From Tahibacter soli (GTDB lineage Bacteria; Pseudomonadota; Gammaproteobacteria; Xanthomonadales; Rhodanobacteraceae): a DNA stretch of 64,000 bases. This document shows, one piece after another, positions 17,543 through 25,667 of this stretch. Made by a program: the position numbers and the translations under genes. The notes beneath the pieces were generated by a model. It was not told where the DNA came from. It ran no database searches and was given only the letters and a program-made list of their open reading frames with translations. Position 1 is the stretch's first letter. Each line of letters opens with the position of its first letter. The stretch covers positions 992,001 through 1,056,000 of the forward strand of contig NZ_JAOVZO020000018.1 of assembly GCF_025717065.2 (NCBI RefSeq). The letters run 5' to 3'.

Positions 17543-17603
17543 GAAACGAAAAAACCCTTGGTTTCCCAAGGGTTTGGTCGGTAAGTGGTGGAGGCGGCGG
17601 GAA
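17543..17603 (-). repeat. Duplicated ssrA 3' end plus terminator (att-like remnant)
   Basis: On the plus strand this segment reads gaaacgaaaaaaccc, then a 10-bp hairpin AAACCCTTGG-tttc-CCAAGGGTTT (17552-17575), then aagtggtggaggcggcggga. The same order occurs at 20680-20741, where it is the real tmRNA terminator and 3' acceptor end. The 21 bp at 17583-17603 are identical to 20721-20741. Beyond 17603 the T-arm is degenerate. This is the arrangement left when an element integrates into the 3' end of ssrA. The hairpin may still terminate transcription. Confidence 0.75.
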
Positions 17604-17926
17604 CTGTACCCGGTCGCACGTAACCAACTGAAGGGACGGAGGTTTTTCCACAACTTCCGACTCGATTTTCTCGCAAAAGCGAAACCTCGGGCGGTACCTG
17701 GAACGGACCTTAGCGTACTGCCGTAGCATCTCGCATGTGCGCCGGAAAATGACAAGGCTTGCGACTGCCGCTGTAGTTCCAGCGGGGCGGAGACGTCCGC
17801 ACCGCGGCGCTGACCAACCGGGTCTGGTATTCCACCCGTCTGATGCGGTCGCTCCCCGGCATGCTGTTTGAGTCGGCAACGGCAACAGCAGCTTCTTGAA
17901 TTTCTCTTGCATGACGCTGGTCCGGA
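17604..17926. other. Intergenic stretch, no gene seen
   Basis: About 320 bp between the att-like repeat and the 3' end of the beta-helix gene. Frames here are short and lack SD sites. Decayed remnants of the integrated element are possible but were not recognised. Confidence 0.45.
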
Positions 17927-19120
17927 TCATTCGAAACGGTCGTCGAACAGCAGGTCGCCGTCGCGCTCGACGGCGCCGACATCGCAACGCGGGCCGCCCG
18001 GCCGAGGAAGTCCGCGCTGGTCGGTGCCGGCGCAGCCCGCCGCATTGACGATGACCTGATCGACCGCCGGGCTGCCAGCGCGCAACGCGATCGTCTTCGT
18101 CGGCCCGCCGTTGTCGGCCAGTTCGCCGAGGCGCGGGTCGAGCCCGACACGGTCGTTGAGCTCCGCCGATGCGGCAAAGCACGAGGCATCGCCGGCGATG
18201 TTGTCCCCGCCGGAACCCAGTTGCGCGTTGCAGTTCTCCAGGATGGACCTTCTGACGACCAGCCCCGCGCCGCCATAGATGCTGTTGCTGCCTTGGGGGG
18301 AAAAGTTGTCCTTGAAGGTGAGGCCGGTCAGCGTGCCGTTGCCGGCCCGGATGGCGCCGCCGGGGCCGCGCGCGTAGTTGCCGCTGAAGGTGGACGACTC
18401 GACCGTCAGCGCACCCGGGCTGCAGAGCGCGCCGCCCTGGCTGATGTTGTTGCCGAAGGTCTTGTTGTTCGAGAAGGTGCTGTTGCGGATCGTCATCGCA
18501 TCGCCGCCGTTGAAGACGGCGCCGCAGCCGTCGTCCGACTCGTTGCTGTCGAAGGTGGAGTTGCTGATCGTCGCCGTGCCGGTGACGGTGCGGATCGCGC
18601 CGCCGAAATCCGAGGGCGATCGGTCCAGCGCCTGGTTGCCGGAGAACACACAGTTGTCGACGGTGAGGCTGCCCGACACGATGATGGCGTGGCCGAGATT
18701 GTCGACGATGGCGCAATCTCTCAATGTCAACGCACCACCGGGTATGTAGATAGCCCCGGCGCCGCCGTGGCGGATCCGCACGCCGCTGATCGTCACCGTC
18801 GACGAGAAGTGGTTCTGCAGCAGCGGATTGTCGGGCAGATTGCCTTCGATGGTCAGCTTGTCCGCGCCCGGCCCGACGATGTTGAGGTTCTTCGTGATGT
18901 AGAGCGGCGCGTTGGTAATCCCGATGCCGGCCGGCCAAGTGAAATCGAAGTTGATCGTGTCGCCGCTGTGGGCGTCCGCGACCGCCTGGCGCAAGGTGCC
19001 CGGGCCGGCGTCGAGACGGCTCGTGACCGTGAGCGTGGCCGCGGACGCCGGCGCATTGACACCGACCGCCAGCAACAGGTCGATCGCCGCAGCGCGGCAT
19101 CGGGCAGGAAAGGGTTTCAT
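17927..19120 (-). CDS. Exported right-handed beta-helix protein (choice-of-anchor Q type)
   Basis: 397 aa with GAGGAA before ATG and a signal peptide (CRAAAIDLLLAVGVNAPASA). The mature N-terminus TLTVTSRLDAGPGTLRQAV is the CSLREA-like start of secreted beta-helix proteins. About ten short turns follow (NSTFDSNES, NSTFSNNKT, SSTFSGNYA), typical of a pectate-lyase-like solenoid. The C-terminus has the choice-of-anchor-Q pattern: LADNGGPTKTIALRAGSPAV, GTDQRGLPRPGG and CDVGAVE. It ends in LLFDDRFE, a tail shared with two other exported proteins here. It is a likely cell-surface or secreted protein, carried on the ssrA island. Confidence 0.85.
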   Translation of the reverse strand: MKPFPARCRAAAIDLLLAVGVNAPASAATLTVTSRLDAGPGTLRQAVADAHSGDTINFDFTWPAGIGITNAPLYITKNLNIVGPGADKLTIEGNLPDNPLLQNHFSSTVTISGVRIRHGGAGAIYIPGGALTLRDCAIVDNLGHAIIVSGSLTVDNCVFSGNQALDRSPSDFGGAIRTVTGTATISNSTFDSNESDDGCGAVFNGGDAMTIRNSTFSNNKTFGNNISQGGALCSPGALTVESSTFSGNYARGPGGAIRAGNGTLTGLTFKDNFSPQGSNSIYGGAGLVVRRSILENCNAQLGSGGDNIAGDASCFAASAELNDRVGLDPRLGELADNGGPTKTIALRAGSPAVDQVIVNAAGCAGTDQRGLPRPGGPRCDVGAVERDGDLLFDDRFE

Positions 19121-19541
19121 TTCGATTCCTCGTCGTTCGTCCGGGCAGCCGGCACGGCACTCGCGAGCCGGCATAAACGGTTCGAACGACAAATCTGCGC
19201 GAACACTGCCATTGGATTTCGAGCGGCGACGTTGACGACCGATTGCTGGCGTATTCGACAGACCAACAGCGCCCACTAAGGGCTGATGGATGGGTTGACC
19301 GCAGCGGCAACAGGCCAGGACGAATGACCCGCGGCGTGGTCCGGTACGCCTTGCCGCCCGGACTGCAAGGGGATGCAGAAACAGCCCCCTTTCAAAATAG
19401 CAAGGGGATAACGTTTCGTTACCCCTTCGGATCCCGCCCAAGGCGATGGCAGTAAGCTGAGCGTTTAGTCGTTCAAAGGAATGGGCGCCGTTCGCCGGAA
19501 CAGGTGCTCGTCCACCGGCCGCCATTTCGCAGGGTGCTCCA
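19121..19541. other. Divergent promoter region with a hairpin
   Basis: About 420 bp between two divergent exported-protein genes of the ssrA island. It contains a hairpin at 19402-19427 (AAGGGG-a-TAACG, loop ttt, CGTTA-CCCCTT) without a T tract, 115 bp upstream of the plus-strand gene. This could be an operator or an mRNA leader structure. No promoter consensus was assigned. Confidence 0.4.
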
Positions 19542-20294
19542 ATGAATCGCGTGTTGCTCGTAATGCTGATGCTCCTGGGGGGCGCCAATGCCCAGGCTGA
19601 TCTCGTGCCGTCACCGGGGCAGGTAGATTTCGGATACCAGGCCGTCGGCACAACCAGCGAACCGAAGGCGACGACCTTGCGGAACACAGGCAACCAGCTG
19701 TTGAGCGTTCTTTCCGTGACGCCGGCCACCGGCGTCTATGCGCGCGTCGGCGGAACGTGTGGTGCGCCACCCTTTACCATCGGTGCGCAGTCAAGCTGCA
19801 CGCTTGAGCACACGTTCACACCCACCGGCGCAACGACGTTCCCACAGACGCACACCATTACACTGGCCGGGGGCACGACCGTCGCTTTTGGGCTGTATGG
19901 ACAGGGCGAAGTGGGCTACCTGGAGATGTTGCCGATGTCGCTTTGGTTCTCTTCGATACCCGTAGGTGCTGCCAGCGGCACGCTGCAGGCCACGATGAAC
20001 AACATTCGGTCGGTCCCGCTGGTGGTAGTACAAATGACCACGACAAGCGTGCCGCCCGGCTCGTTCGTGCGCACGGGCGGAACCTGCCCGGAGCCACCCT
20101 TTGAGATCGGAGCGCTCGGCGGCTGCACGGTCCAATTCGCCTTCACGCCCCAAGCGGTCGGGCCTATATCGGGAGATCTGCATATCGTCGCGTCCTCGGG
20201 CACCTTCGCGCTGTTTCTCGGCGGCGACGGCTTACCGGAAGTGCCCCTGTTCGCCGACGGATTCGAAGTGATCGCGCCCGCGCGGGCCCAATGA
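19542..20294 (+). CDS. Exported choice-of-anchor D / Ig-like protein
   Basis: 250 aa with a signal peptide (VLLVMLMLLGGANAQA). Two consecutive beta-sandwich repeats of about 100 residues follow: PSPGQVDFGYQAVGTTSEP to TFTPTGATT, and PMSLWFSSIPVGAASGT to FAFTPQAVG. Each contains a Cys pair in the GGTC-xxPPFxIG-xxxxC pattern, as in choice-of-anchor-D/ASPM-SPD-2-Hydin domains. The C-terminus carries LFADGFE followed by eight residues. It is probably secreted or surface-exposed; ligand unknown. It lies on the ssrA island. Confidence 0.78.
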   Translation: MNRVLLVMLMLLGGANAQADLVPSPGQVDFGYQAVGTTSEPKATTLRNTGNQLLSVLSVTPATGVYARVGGTCGAPPFTIGAQSSCTLEHTFTPTGATTFPQTHTITLAGGTTVAFGLYGQGEVGYLEMLPMSLWFSSIPVGAASGTLQATMNNIRSVPLVVVQMTTTSVPPGSFVRTGGTCPEPPFEIGALGGCTVQFAFTPQAVGPISGDLHIVASSGTFALFLGGDGLPEVPLFADGFEVIAPARAQ

Positions 20295-20313
20295 GTTTGG
20301 CCTCTGCGGATTC

Positions 20314-20631
20314 TCAGCCCCGGCAAGAGGGGGCAGGGTTAGGGCGGTGCGCCACCCTAGCGCCGCCGGTCCAGTCACGCAGTTCACCCGCTTGGGCTTT
20401 TCGAAGCAGTTCCTTGATGTCGATCGGCATGGACGGCTCCCGTCGCAGCACGGCGTAAGCCGACGATAAGGCAGAACCCATCAAGGCAGCGAGTAGGCGG
20501 CCGGTGTCGCGGTCGATGCGGCCCAGGGCGCGCACGATGAACTGGGAGCCGATCCGCGAACGCAGATCGAGGGGAACGAGGAAGCGGACAAACAGCCCGG
20601 ATGGTCGGGCGTAAACAAGAGGGCTTGGCAT
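20314..20631 (-). pseudogene. Integrase N-terminal remnant next to ssrA
   Basis: 105 aa frame starting MPSPLVYARPSGLFVRFLVP, then DLRSRIGSQFIVRALG and LLRKAQAGELRDW. This resembles the N-terminal SAM-like DNA-binding part of tyrosine recombinases of Xanthomonad islands. The catalytic domain (R...HxxR...Y) is absent. The last 15 residues diverge before a stop, so the gene is truncated. It sits between the island cargo and the ssrA 3' end, the usual place for the integrase of an ssrA-targeting element. Confidence 0.65.
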
Positions 20632-20654
20632 AAACAGTACCTAAAACAGTACCT
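20632..20654 (-). repeat. Tandem 11-bp repeat upstream of the integrase remnant
   Basis: On the coding strand of the integrase remnant, AGGTACTGTTT occurs twice with a 12-bp period directly before the ATG (plus 20632-20642 and 20644-20654). This position fits an operator or recombinase arm-type binding site. Function inferred from position only. Confidence 0.5.
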
Positions 20655-20684
20655 AAACGCCGCGCCAAAATCTCGTTCTGAAAC

Positions 20685-20713
20685 GAAAAAACCCCTTGTA
20701 AAACAAGGGGTTT
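20685..20713 (-). terminator. Rho-independent terminator of ssrA
   Basis: An 11-bp stem AAACCCCTTGT / ACAAGGGGTTT with a 3-nt loop, followed on the minus strand by a T run, begins 11 nt after the tmRNA CCA end. Confidence 0.88.
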
Positions 20714-20723
20714 AGTCGTGAAG

Positions 20724-21077
20724 TGGTGGAGGCGGCGGGAATCGAACCCGCGTCCGAAGGCCCTACGTCCCCGGCTCTACATGCATAGCTCACCGTTCGA
20801 TCTCGTCCTGCGGCAACACGGTGGGCGAAGCGCACCGAAGGACCAGCCCGATTGGAGTTAGCCGACGGCCGTCAGGCGGCAAACGCCAGCGATCTCATGA
20901 TAGTGACGGTACATCCACGAGCATGAGCACAAGTGGGTTCCCGGCTTAGGCCTTAAGCGGCCAGTGCGTAGTTGTCGTCGTTGGCAACTAAAAGTTTGCT
21001 GCTGGATTAACGAGGAAAGCTGCCCCCTCGGCATGCACCAAGTGATTTCGTAGCCCCCGTCGAAGCCGATCGCCCCC
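20724..21077 (-). ncRNA. ssrA: tmRNA (transfer-messenger RNA)
   Basis: 354 nt. The 5' end reads GGGGGCGATCGGCTTCGACG and the 3' end GGTTCGATTCCCGCC then GCCTCCACCA, forming the tRNA-like acceptor and T arm. The tag frame (20985 to 20953) encodes ANDDNYALAA followed by TAA, preceded by the usual A-rich resume region (aaacttttagttgcc). tmRNA, with SmpB, rescues ribosomes stalled on non-stop mRNA. smpB lies 69 bp upstream on the same strand. The 3' end has served as an integration site (see 17543-17603). Confidence 0.97.
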
Positions 21078-21100
21078 GGGAAACCTTGCATCACCGCGCG

Positions 21101-21130
21101 AGTATATGGGTTCGGCTCGCGCGTATTCAA
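21101..21130 (-). promoter_or_regulatory. Promoter of ssrA
   Basis: On the minus strand, -35 TTGAAT (21130-21125), an 18-nt spacer and -10 TATACT (21106-21101) lie 24 nt before the mature 5' end of tmRNA, fitting a short 5' leader removed by RNase P. Confidence 0.65.
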
Positions 21131-21146
21131 TGTTGCAGCGACGTTA

Positions 21147-21641
21147 CTACGCGCTCTTGTTGTGCGAGCGCATCACGCGCTGCTTTTCGCGCTGCCAGTC
21201 GCGCTGCTTTTCGGTGTCGCGCTTGTCGTGGTCCTGCTTGCCGCGGGCGAGGCCGATTTCGACCTTCACTTTGTTCTTCTTCCAGTACAGCGCCGTCGGC
21301 ACGACCGTATAGCCCTTGCGTTCGACCGCGCCGATCAGCTTGTCGATCTCTTCGCGGTGCAGCAGCAGCTTGCGCGTGCGGCGGTCTTCGGCCACGACGT
21401 GCGTCGAGGCGGAAATCAGGGGCGGTATCGACGCGCCGAACAAGTAGATTTCTCCACCCTTGATCAGCGCGTAGGAGTCGCCGAAGTTGATGCGGCCGGC
21501 GCGCAGACTCTTGACCTCCCAGCCCTGCAGCGCGATGCCGGCCTCGAAACGCTCGTCGATGTAGTACTCGTGGCGCGCGCGTTTGTTCAGCGCGATCGTG
21601 CCGCCTTCGGAATCGTTCTTTTTGTCTTTGGGCTTGGCCAT
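21147..21641 (-). CDS. smpB: SsrA-binding protein SmpB
   Basis: 164 aa. The OB-fold protein delivers tmRNA to stalled ribosomes. Family motifs are present: [40 protein letters not shown], and [11 protein letters not shown]. The basic C-terminal tail ([18 protein letters not shown]) extends into the mRNA channel. The start was chosen at [14 protein letters not shown]. The frame extends upstream as an antisense shadow of ratA, which is divergent. Confidence 0.97.
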   Translation of the reverse strand: MAKPKDKKNDSEGGTIALNKRARHEYYIDERFEAGIALQGWEVKSLRAGRINFGDSYALIKGGEIYLFGASIPPLISASTHVVAEDRRTRKLLLHREEIDKLIGAVERKGYTVVPTALYWKKNKVKVEIGLARGKQDHDKRDTEKQRDWQREKQRVMRSHNKSA

Positions 21642-21695
21642 CTTCGTTACACTTTCGGGTAGGCGTTCCGATCCGGGAACGACAGAGCATAGCAA

Positions 21696-22127
21696 GTGAT
21701 CCAGATTCGACGCAGCGCTCTCGTGCGCTACACCCCGACCCAGATGTTCGATCTCGTCAACGATGTGGAGACGTATCCTGCGCGTTTCACCTGGTGCGTC
21801 GGCGCGACCGTGCTTGAACGCACCGACGAGGCGCTGACCGCCCGCATGGAGGTGCGCGTCGCCGGATTCACGCAGACGTTCACCACGCGCAACGCGCTCG
21901 AACGTCCGCATCGCATGGGCATGAAGCTCGTCGACGGGCCGTTTCGCTCGCTCGAAGGCGACTGGACCTTCACGCCGCTCGGCGATATCGGCAGCAAGAT
22001 CGCGTTCGCGCTCGATTTCGACTATTCCGGCAAGCTCGTCGGCTCGGTGCTGCAGCTCGGCTTCCAGGGTCTGGCCGATCGCATGGTCGACGAGTTCTGC
22101 CGCGAGGCGGCGCGCACATATGGCTGA
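21696..22127 (+). CDS. ratA: RatA/Coq10-family START-domain protein
   Basis: 143 aa starting with GTG ([20 protein letters not shown]). It is a START/polyketide-cyclase fold protein of the YfjG/RatA/Coq10 family. Typical segments are [17 protein letters not shown] and [18 protein letters not shown]. coli RatA was described as inhibiting 70S assembly, while Coq10 homologues bind ubiquinone; the latter is perhaps the ancestral role. It overlaps rnfH by 8 nt and is divergent from smpB, the usual proteobacterial arrangement. Confidence 0.92.
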   Translation: MIQIRRSALVRYTPTQMFDLVNDVETYPARFTWCVGATVLERTDEALTARMEVRVAGFTQTFTTRNALERPHRMGMKLVDGPFRSLEGDWTFTPLGDIGSKIAFALDFDYSGKLVGSVLQLGFQGLADRMVDEFCREAARTYG

Positions 22128-22413
22128 CGTCGCGCCCGAACGCATCCGCGTGGAGGTCGCCTACGTCGAACCCGGGCGGCAGTTTCTGCGCGCCGTCGAC
22201 GTCGCGGCTGGTGCGACGGTCGCCGAGGCGATCGCCGCGAGCGGCGTGGGCGCCGCGTTTCCGCATCTGGATGTCGCCAATGGCAAGGTCGGCATATTCA
22301 GCCGGCCGGCCACGCACGATCGCGTACTGCGCGACGGCGATCGCGTCGAAATCTACCGGCCGCTCGTCGTCGACCCGAAAGCCGCGCGTCGCCGGCGCGC
22401 GGAGAAGCCCTAG
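22120..22413 (+). CDS. rnfH: RnfH/UPF0125 ubiquitin-like-fold protein
   Basis: 97 aa. Beta-grasp protein of the RnfH (RatB) family: [16 protein letters not shown] at the start, [20 protein letters not shown] and [15 protein letters not shown] at the end. The role is unclear; it is usually encoded beside ratA, as here. The TAG stop lies exactly at the TA junction of an inserted MITE-like element (22411-22573). The sequence on the far side of the element would also have supplied TAG, so the protein is unchanged. Confidence 0.92.
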   Translation: MADVAPERIRVEVAYVEPGRQFLRAVDVAAGATVAEAIAASGVGAAFPHLDVANGKVGIFSRPATHDRVLRDGDRVEIYRPLVVDPKAARRRRAEKP

Positions 22414-22573
22414 TGTCCTGTCCGATTAGTTCGCATGAATACTCGCGACGTCTTTGGCCGCGACTCGTCGTTGCACTTCCTCGCCGTACCGCCGGTACGA
22501 CTCGTCAGTGCGCCTAGATTCGCGGCCAAAGCCGCTCGCGAGTTCTTCAAGCAACTAACCGGACAGGACACTA
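22411..22573. mobile_element. MITE-like element with 50-bp inverted ends in a TA site
   Basis: 163 bp bounded by TA on both sides. The ends are near-perfect inverted repeats beginning TAGTGTCCTGTCCG; 20 of the first 21 bases match, with matching blocks CTCGCGA and TTTGGCCGCGA continuing inward. There is no coding capacity. TA target duplication and the short palindromic body fit a non-autonomous IS630/Tc1-mariner-type derivative. It sits in the stop codon of rnfH, between rnfH and the convergent bamE. Confidence 0.8.
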
Positions 22574-22596
22574 GCAGGCCGTCGGCAACGGCCTGC
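22574..22596. terminator. Hairpin between convergent rnfH and bamE
   Basis: A perfect 9-bp stem GCAGGCCGT / ACGGCCTGC with a 5-nt loop lies between the convergent genes and abuts the MITE-like element. It has no clear T tract, so its activity as a terminator is uncertain. Confidence 0.4.
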
Positions 22597-22613
22597 GGCT
22601 TGTCCGGAAACCG

Positions 22614-23027
22614 TCAGGCGCCGCCGCGCTTCTTCTTTTCGTCCGGGCGCTTTTCGTCCGGGAACTCGAGGCGGTACTTTTTGGCGTCCTTGATCAGCTG
22701 CGGCGAGTCTTCGGGAAAGTAGTCGCCTTCGATGCGCGCGAGCGCGTCGCCTTCGAACGTCAGCGTCAGGCTTTTGGTTTCGATCGTGCGGCCGCGGCGC
22801 TGGATCGACGAGACGTAGTCCCAGCGATCGCGTTCGAACGGGCTCGTGATCGACGGCGTGCCGAGCAGCAGCGACACCTGGCGCTTGCTCATGCCCGGCT
22901 TGAGCTGGTCGACCGTATCCTTCGACAAGAGGTTGCCCTGCTGGATGTCCACCTTGTAGATGACGCCGCAGCCGCCCGCACAGAGGGCCAGAAGGATTGC
23001 GCACAGCGGGCGAAGGAAACGCGTCAT
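22614..23027 (-). CDS. bamE: Outer membrane assembly lipoprotein BamE (SmpA/OmlA)
   Basis: 137 aa. Start at MTRFLRPLCAILLALCAGGC, a lipoprotein signal peptide with Cys20 as the acylation site. The mature part holds the BamE domain: VDIQQGNLLSKDTVDQLKPG, MSKRQVSLLLGTPSI and FERDRWDYVSSI. BamE is a small lipoprotein of the BAM complex that stabilises BamD-BamA in outer-membrane protein insertion. The C-terminus is Lys-rich. It is divergent from fur, a common gammaproteobacterial order. Confidence 0.95.
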   Translation of the reverse strand: MTRFLRPLCAILLALCAGGCGVIYKVDIQQGNLLSKDTVDQLKPGMSKRQVSLLLGTPSITSPFERDRWDYVSSIQRRGRTIETKSLTLTFEGDALARIEGDYFPEDSPQLIKDAKKYRLEFPDEKRPDEKKKRGGA

Positions 23028-23263
23028 CACGGACGATCCGGTCAGTCGTAGAGGCGGCGGATGATACACTACGCGCAGACGTTGGCGGATCACGGCCCGC
23101 AAGGCACGAGGCCCAGCTTGCTGATCCCCGAAAACCCGCATGGGCCTTGCGTTGCAGGGCTTGACGCCGCCGCCGCGCGGCATGCCGCGGCGCACGCGGC
23201 GTACTCGACGATTTAGCCAATCTTCAGCGAGCCGGACCGCTCGCCGAAGCGAACGGAGGTGTT

Positions 23264-23671
23264 ATGGAATCGCAGGATCTGCGCAAAGTCGGTCTGAAAG
23301 TCACGCATCCGCGTGTGCGCATCCTCGGCATCCTCGAAGATGCCGACGGCAAGCACCTCACCGCCGAAGACATCTACCGCGAGCTGCTCGCGCACGAGGA
23401 CGACATCGGTCTTGCGACCGTCTATCGCGTGCTGACGCAGTTCGAAGCGGCGGGTCTCGTGCTCAAGCACAATTTCGAGGGCGGCCAGGCCGTCTACGAA
23501 CTCGACCGGGGCAAGCACCACGACCACATGGTCGATATCGAGTCGGGCAAGGTGATCGAATTCACCAGCGAGGAGATCGAGCGGCTGCAGAAGGAAATCG
23601 CCGACAAGCACGGCTACGTGATCGAAGAGCACAGCCTCGTGCTTTACGTGCGGCCGAAGCGGAAGCGGTAA
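23264..23671 (+). CDS. fur: Ferric uptake regulator Fur
   Basis: 135 aa with GGAGG before ATG. N-terminal winged helix (RKVGLKVTHPRVRILGILED; LATVYRVLTQFEAAGLV), then the dimerisation/metal domain with HHDHM and IESGKVIEF. The Cys pair that binds structural Zn in E. coli Fur is replaced (HMVDIESG), as in other Xanthomonads. It represses iron-uptake genes when Fe2+ is bound. Shares an intergenic region with bamE. Confidence 0.96.
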   Translation: MESQDLRKVGLKVTHPRVRILGILEDADGKHLTAEDIYRELLAHEDDIGLATVYRVLTQFEAAGLVLKHNFEGGQAVYELDRGKHHDHMVDIESGKVIEFTSEEIERLQKEIADKHGYVIEEHSLVLYVRPKRKR

Positions 23672-23680
23672 GGCTTTGTT

Positions 23681-23813
23681 CCCCTCGCCCCGGCTTCGCC
23701 GGGGGAGGGGTTAGGGGAGGGGGCGGCGCTAGGTGCTGCCTTGATCTCGACGAAGTGCCGGACGTCGCCCCCTCTCCCCAGCCCTCTCCCCCAGGCAAGC
23801 CTGGAGGAGAGGG
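23681..23813. repeat. Palindromic intergenic repeat, copy 1 (fur/recN)
   Basis: Two stem-loops of the form CCCTCTCCCCC...GGGGGAGAGGG (23681-23717 and 23782-23813) flank a centre containing tctcgacgaagtgccgg. It lies between the convergent 3' ends of fur and recN. Related copies are at 29362, 30814 and 45674. Confidence 0.85.
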
Positions 23814-23841
23814 AGATCGCGATTCCCGCGTCAGCCGAACT

Positions 23842-25515
23842 TCACCCCGCCTGCGCATGCTCCAGCATCTGCCTGGCATGCGCGAGCGTCGCCTTCGTGA
23901 TCTCGATGCCGCCGAGCATGCGCGCGATCTCGTCGCGGCGCGCCTTGTCGTCGAGCGCCTCGATCTTCGTCAGCGTCGCGCCGCCGTCGCTGCCCTTGCT
24001 CACCTTGAAGTGCTGATGGCCTTGCGCGGCCACCTGCGGCAGATGCGTCACGCACAGCGTCTGCCGCGCCGCGCCCAGGCGCCGCAGCTTCTGGCCGACC
24101 ACTTCGGCCACCGCGCCGCCGATGCCCGAGTCGACCTCGTCGAAGACCATCGTGCCGACGTCGTCGAGGCCGAGCGCCGCCACTTCGATGGCGAGACTGA
24201 TGCGCGACAGCTCGCCGCCCGACGCGACCTTGCGCAGCGCGCGCGGCGTCTGGCCGGGGTTGGCGCTGACGAGAAATTCGCAGCGTTCCAGGCCGGCCGG
24301 ATCGGGTTCGTCCTTCGCCAGCGCTTCGAGCTCGACCGCGAACACGCCGCCGGTCATGCCGAGTTCGCCCATCAGCGCGCTGACTTCGGCGCCGAGCTTC
24401 CTGGCCGCCTTCGCGCGCGCCGCGCCGAGCGTCTTCGCCGCGGTCGCGTATTGCGTACGCACGGTTTCGCGCTCGCGTTCGAGTTCGCCGAGCAGGCTGC
24501 CGGCGTTGCGCAGTTCGTCGAGTTCGGCGCGCAGTTCGTCGGCGCGCGGTTTCAGCGCGTCCATCGGCAGGCGGTGCTTGCGGGCCAGTTCGTGCAGCTT
24601 GGCGATCTGCGTTTCGGCGTCGGCCAGGCGCTCGGGATCGAGATCGAGCGAATCCTGGTAGCGCGACAGCGCGTCGGCGACCTCGCCGAGCTGGATCTGC
24701 GCCGCGTCGACGAGTTCGGCCGCGCCGGCGAGTGCGGGGTCGATTTCCGCGAGCCGCTGCAGTTCGGTATGCGCACGGGCGAGCGACCGGCGCAGAGCGA
24801 ACTCGCTGTCGCCGTCGATCAGTTCGCCGATCGACGAACTGCCTTGCAGCAATTGCCCCGCGTTCGCCAGCCGCTTGTGCGTGTCGTTGAGTTCCGAGAG
24901 CTTTTCCGGCGACAGCGCGTGGCGGTCGAGTTCTTCGACCTGACGTTCGAGCACCGCCACGCGCTCGCCGTGGTCGCCGCTGCCGGCGATCGCCTCGATG
25001 CGCCGGCCGATTTCGCGCCAGCGGCGGGCGAGGGCGGCGACGCTCTGCGCGGCGTCGGCATGCGTGCCGAACGCGTCGAGCAGGCCCATCTGGTGGTTGC
25101 GGTCGAGCAGCGCCTGATGCTCGTGCTGACCGTGGATTTCGATCAGGTGCTCGCCGAGCGCGCCGAGCTGGCCGAGCGTCACCGGCCGGCCGTTGATCCA
25201 GGCGCGCGAGCTGCCTTCGGTACGGATGACGCGGCGCAACTGGCAGGCGTCGCCGTCGTCGAGTTCCTCGGCCGCGAGCCACGCGCGCGCCGCCGGCGCC
25301 CCGGCGAGGTCGAATTCGGCCGCGAGTTCGGCGCGGTCGCAGCCGGCGCGCACGACGCCGGCGTCGGCGCGCGCGCCCGACAACAGCAAGAGCGCGTCGA
25401 CCATCAGCGACTTGCCCGCGCCGGTTTCCCCGGTCACCACCGTCATGCCGGCGCCGAAGGCGATGTCGGCCTCGCCGACGATGGCGAAATCCTTGACGTA
25501 GAGCGAACGCAGCAT
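23842..25515 (-). CDS. recN: DNA repair protein RecN
   Basis: 557 aa from MLRSLYVKDFAIV; an in-frame ATG four codons earlier is an alternative. SMC-like ATPase of double-strand break repair: Walker A GETGAGKSLMVDALLL near the N-terminus, coiled-coil arms in the middle, and C-terminal SGGELSRISLAIEV signature followed by Walker B MVFDEVDSGIGG. It tethers DNA ends for RecA-dependent repair. Divergent from hrcA. No LexA box was recognised upstream. Confidence 0.96.
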   Translation of the reverse strand: MLRSLYVKDFAIVGEADIAFGAGMTVVTGETGAGKSLMVDALLLLSGARADAGVVRAGCDRAELAAEFDLAGAPAARAWLAAEELDDGDACQLRRVIRTEGSSRAWINGRPVTLGQLGALGEHLIEIHGQHEHQALLDRNHQMGLLDAFGTHADAAQSVAALARRWREIGRRIEAIAGSGDHGERVAVLERQVEELDRHALSPEKLSELNDTHKRLANAGQLLQGSSSIGELIDGDSEFALRRSLARAHTELQRLAEIDPALAGAAELVDAAQIQLGEVADALSRYQDSLDLDPERLADAETQIAKLHELARKHRLPMDALKPRADELRAELDELRNAGSLLGELERERETVRTQYATAAKTLGAARAKAARKLGAEVSALMGELGMTGGVFAVELEALAKDEPDPAGLERCEFLVSANPGQTPRALRKVASGGELSRISLAIEVAALGLDDVGTMVFDEVDSGIGGAVAEVVGQKLRRLGAARQTLCVTHLPQVAAQGHQHFKVSKGSDGGATLTKIEALDDKARRDEIARMLGGIEITKATLAHARQMLEHAQAG

Positions 25516-25667
25516 GCCCCGATCCATTGAAAACCAAGACCCCCAACTCTATCAGGAAGCCATGAAACCGCTACGGCTTGCCGCGCCGCGCGGGCTGTGT
25601 ATGCTCAAGCGCGATCCGCAGCCGCGAATCGCACGGCAAAGCTCAGGGGATGCCGACGTCGCCGACC

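Noticed and set aside
17543-17660. Second functional tmRNA or tRNA gene
   Set aside because: Only the acceptor end and terminator match ssrA. The T-arm is degenerate and no tag frame or 5' half follows, so it is treated as an att-like remnant.
25516-25667. CIRCE element or sigma32 promoter upstream of hrcA
   Set aside because: No TTAGCACTC/GAGTGCTAA pair was found, and a TTGAAA...CCCCAACT candidate has a spacer of only 8 nt.
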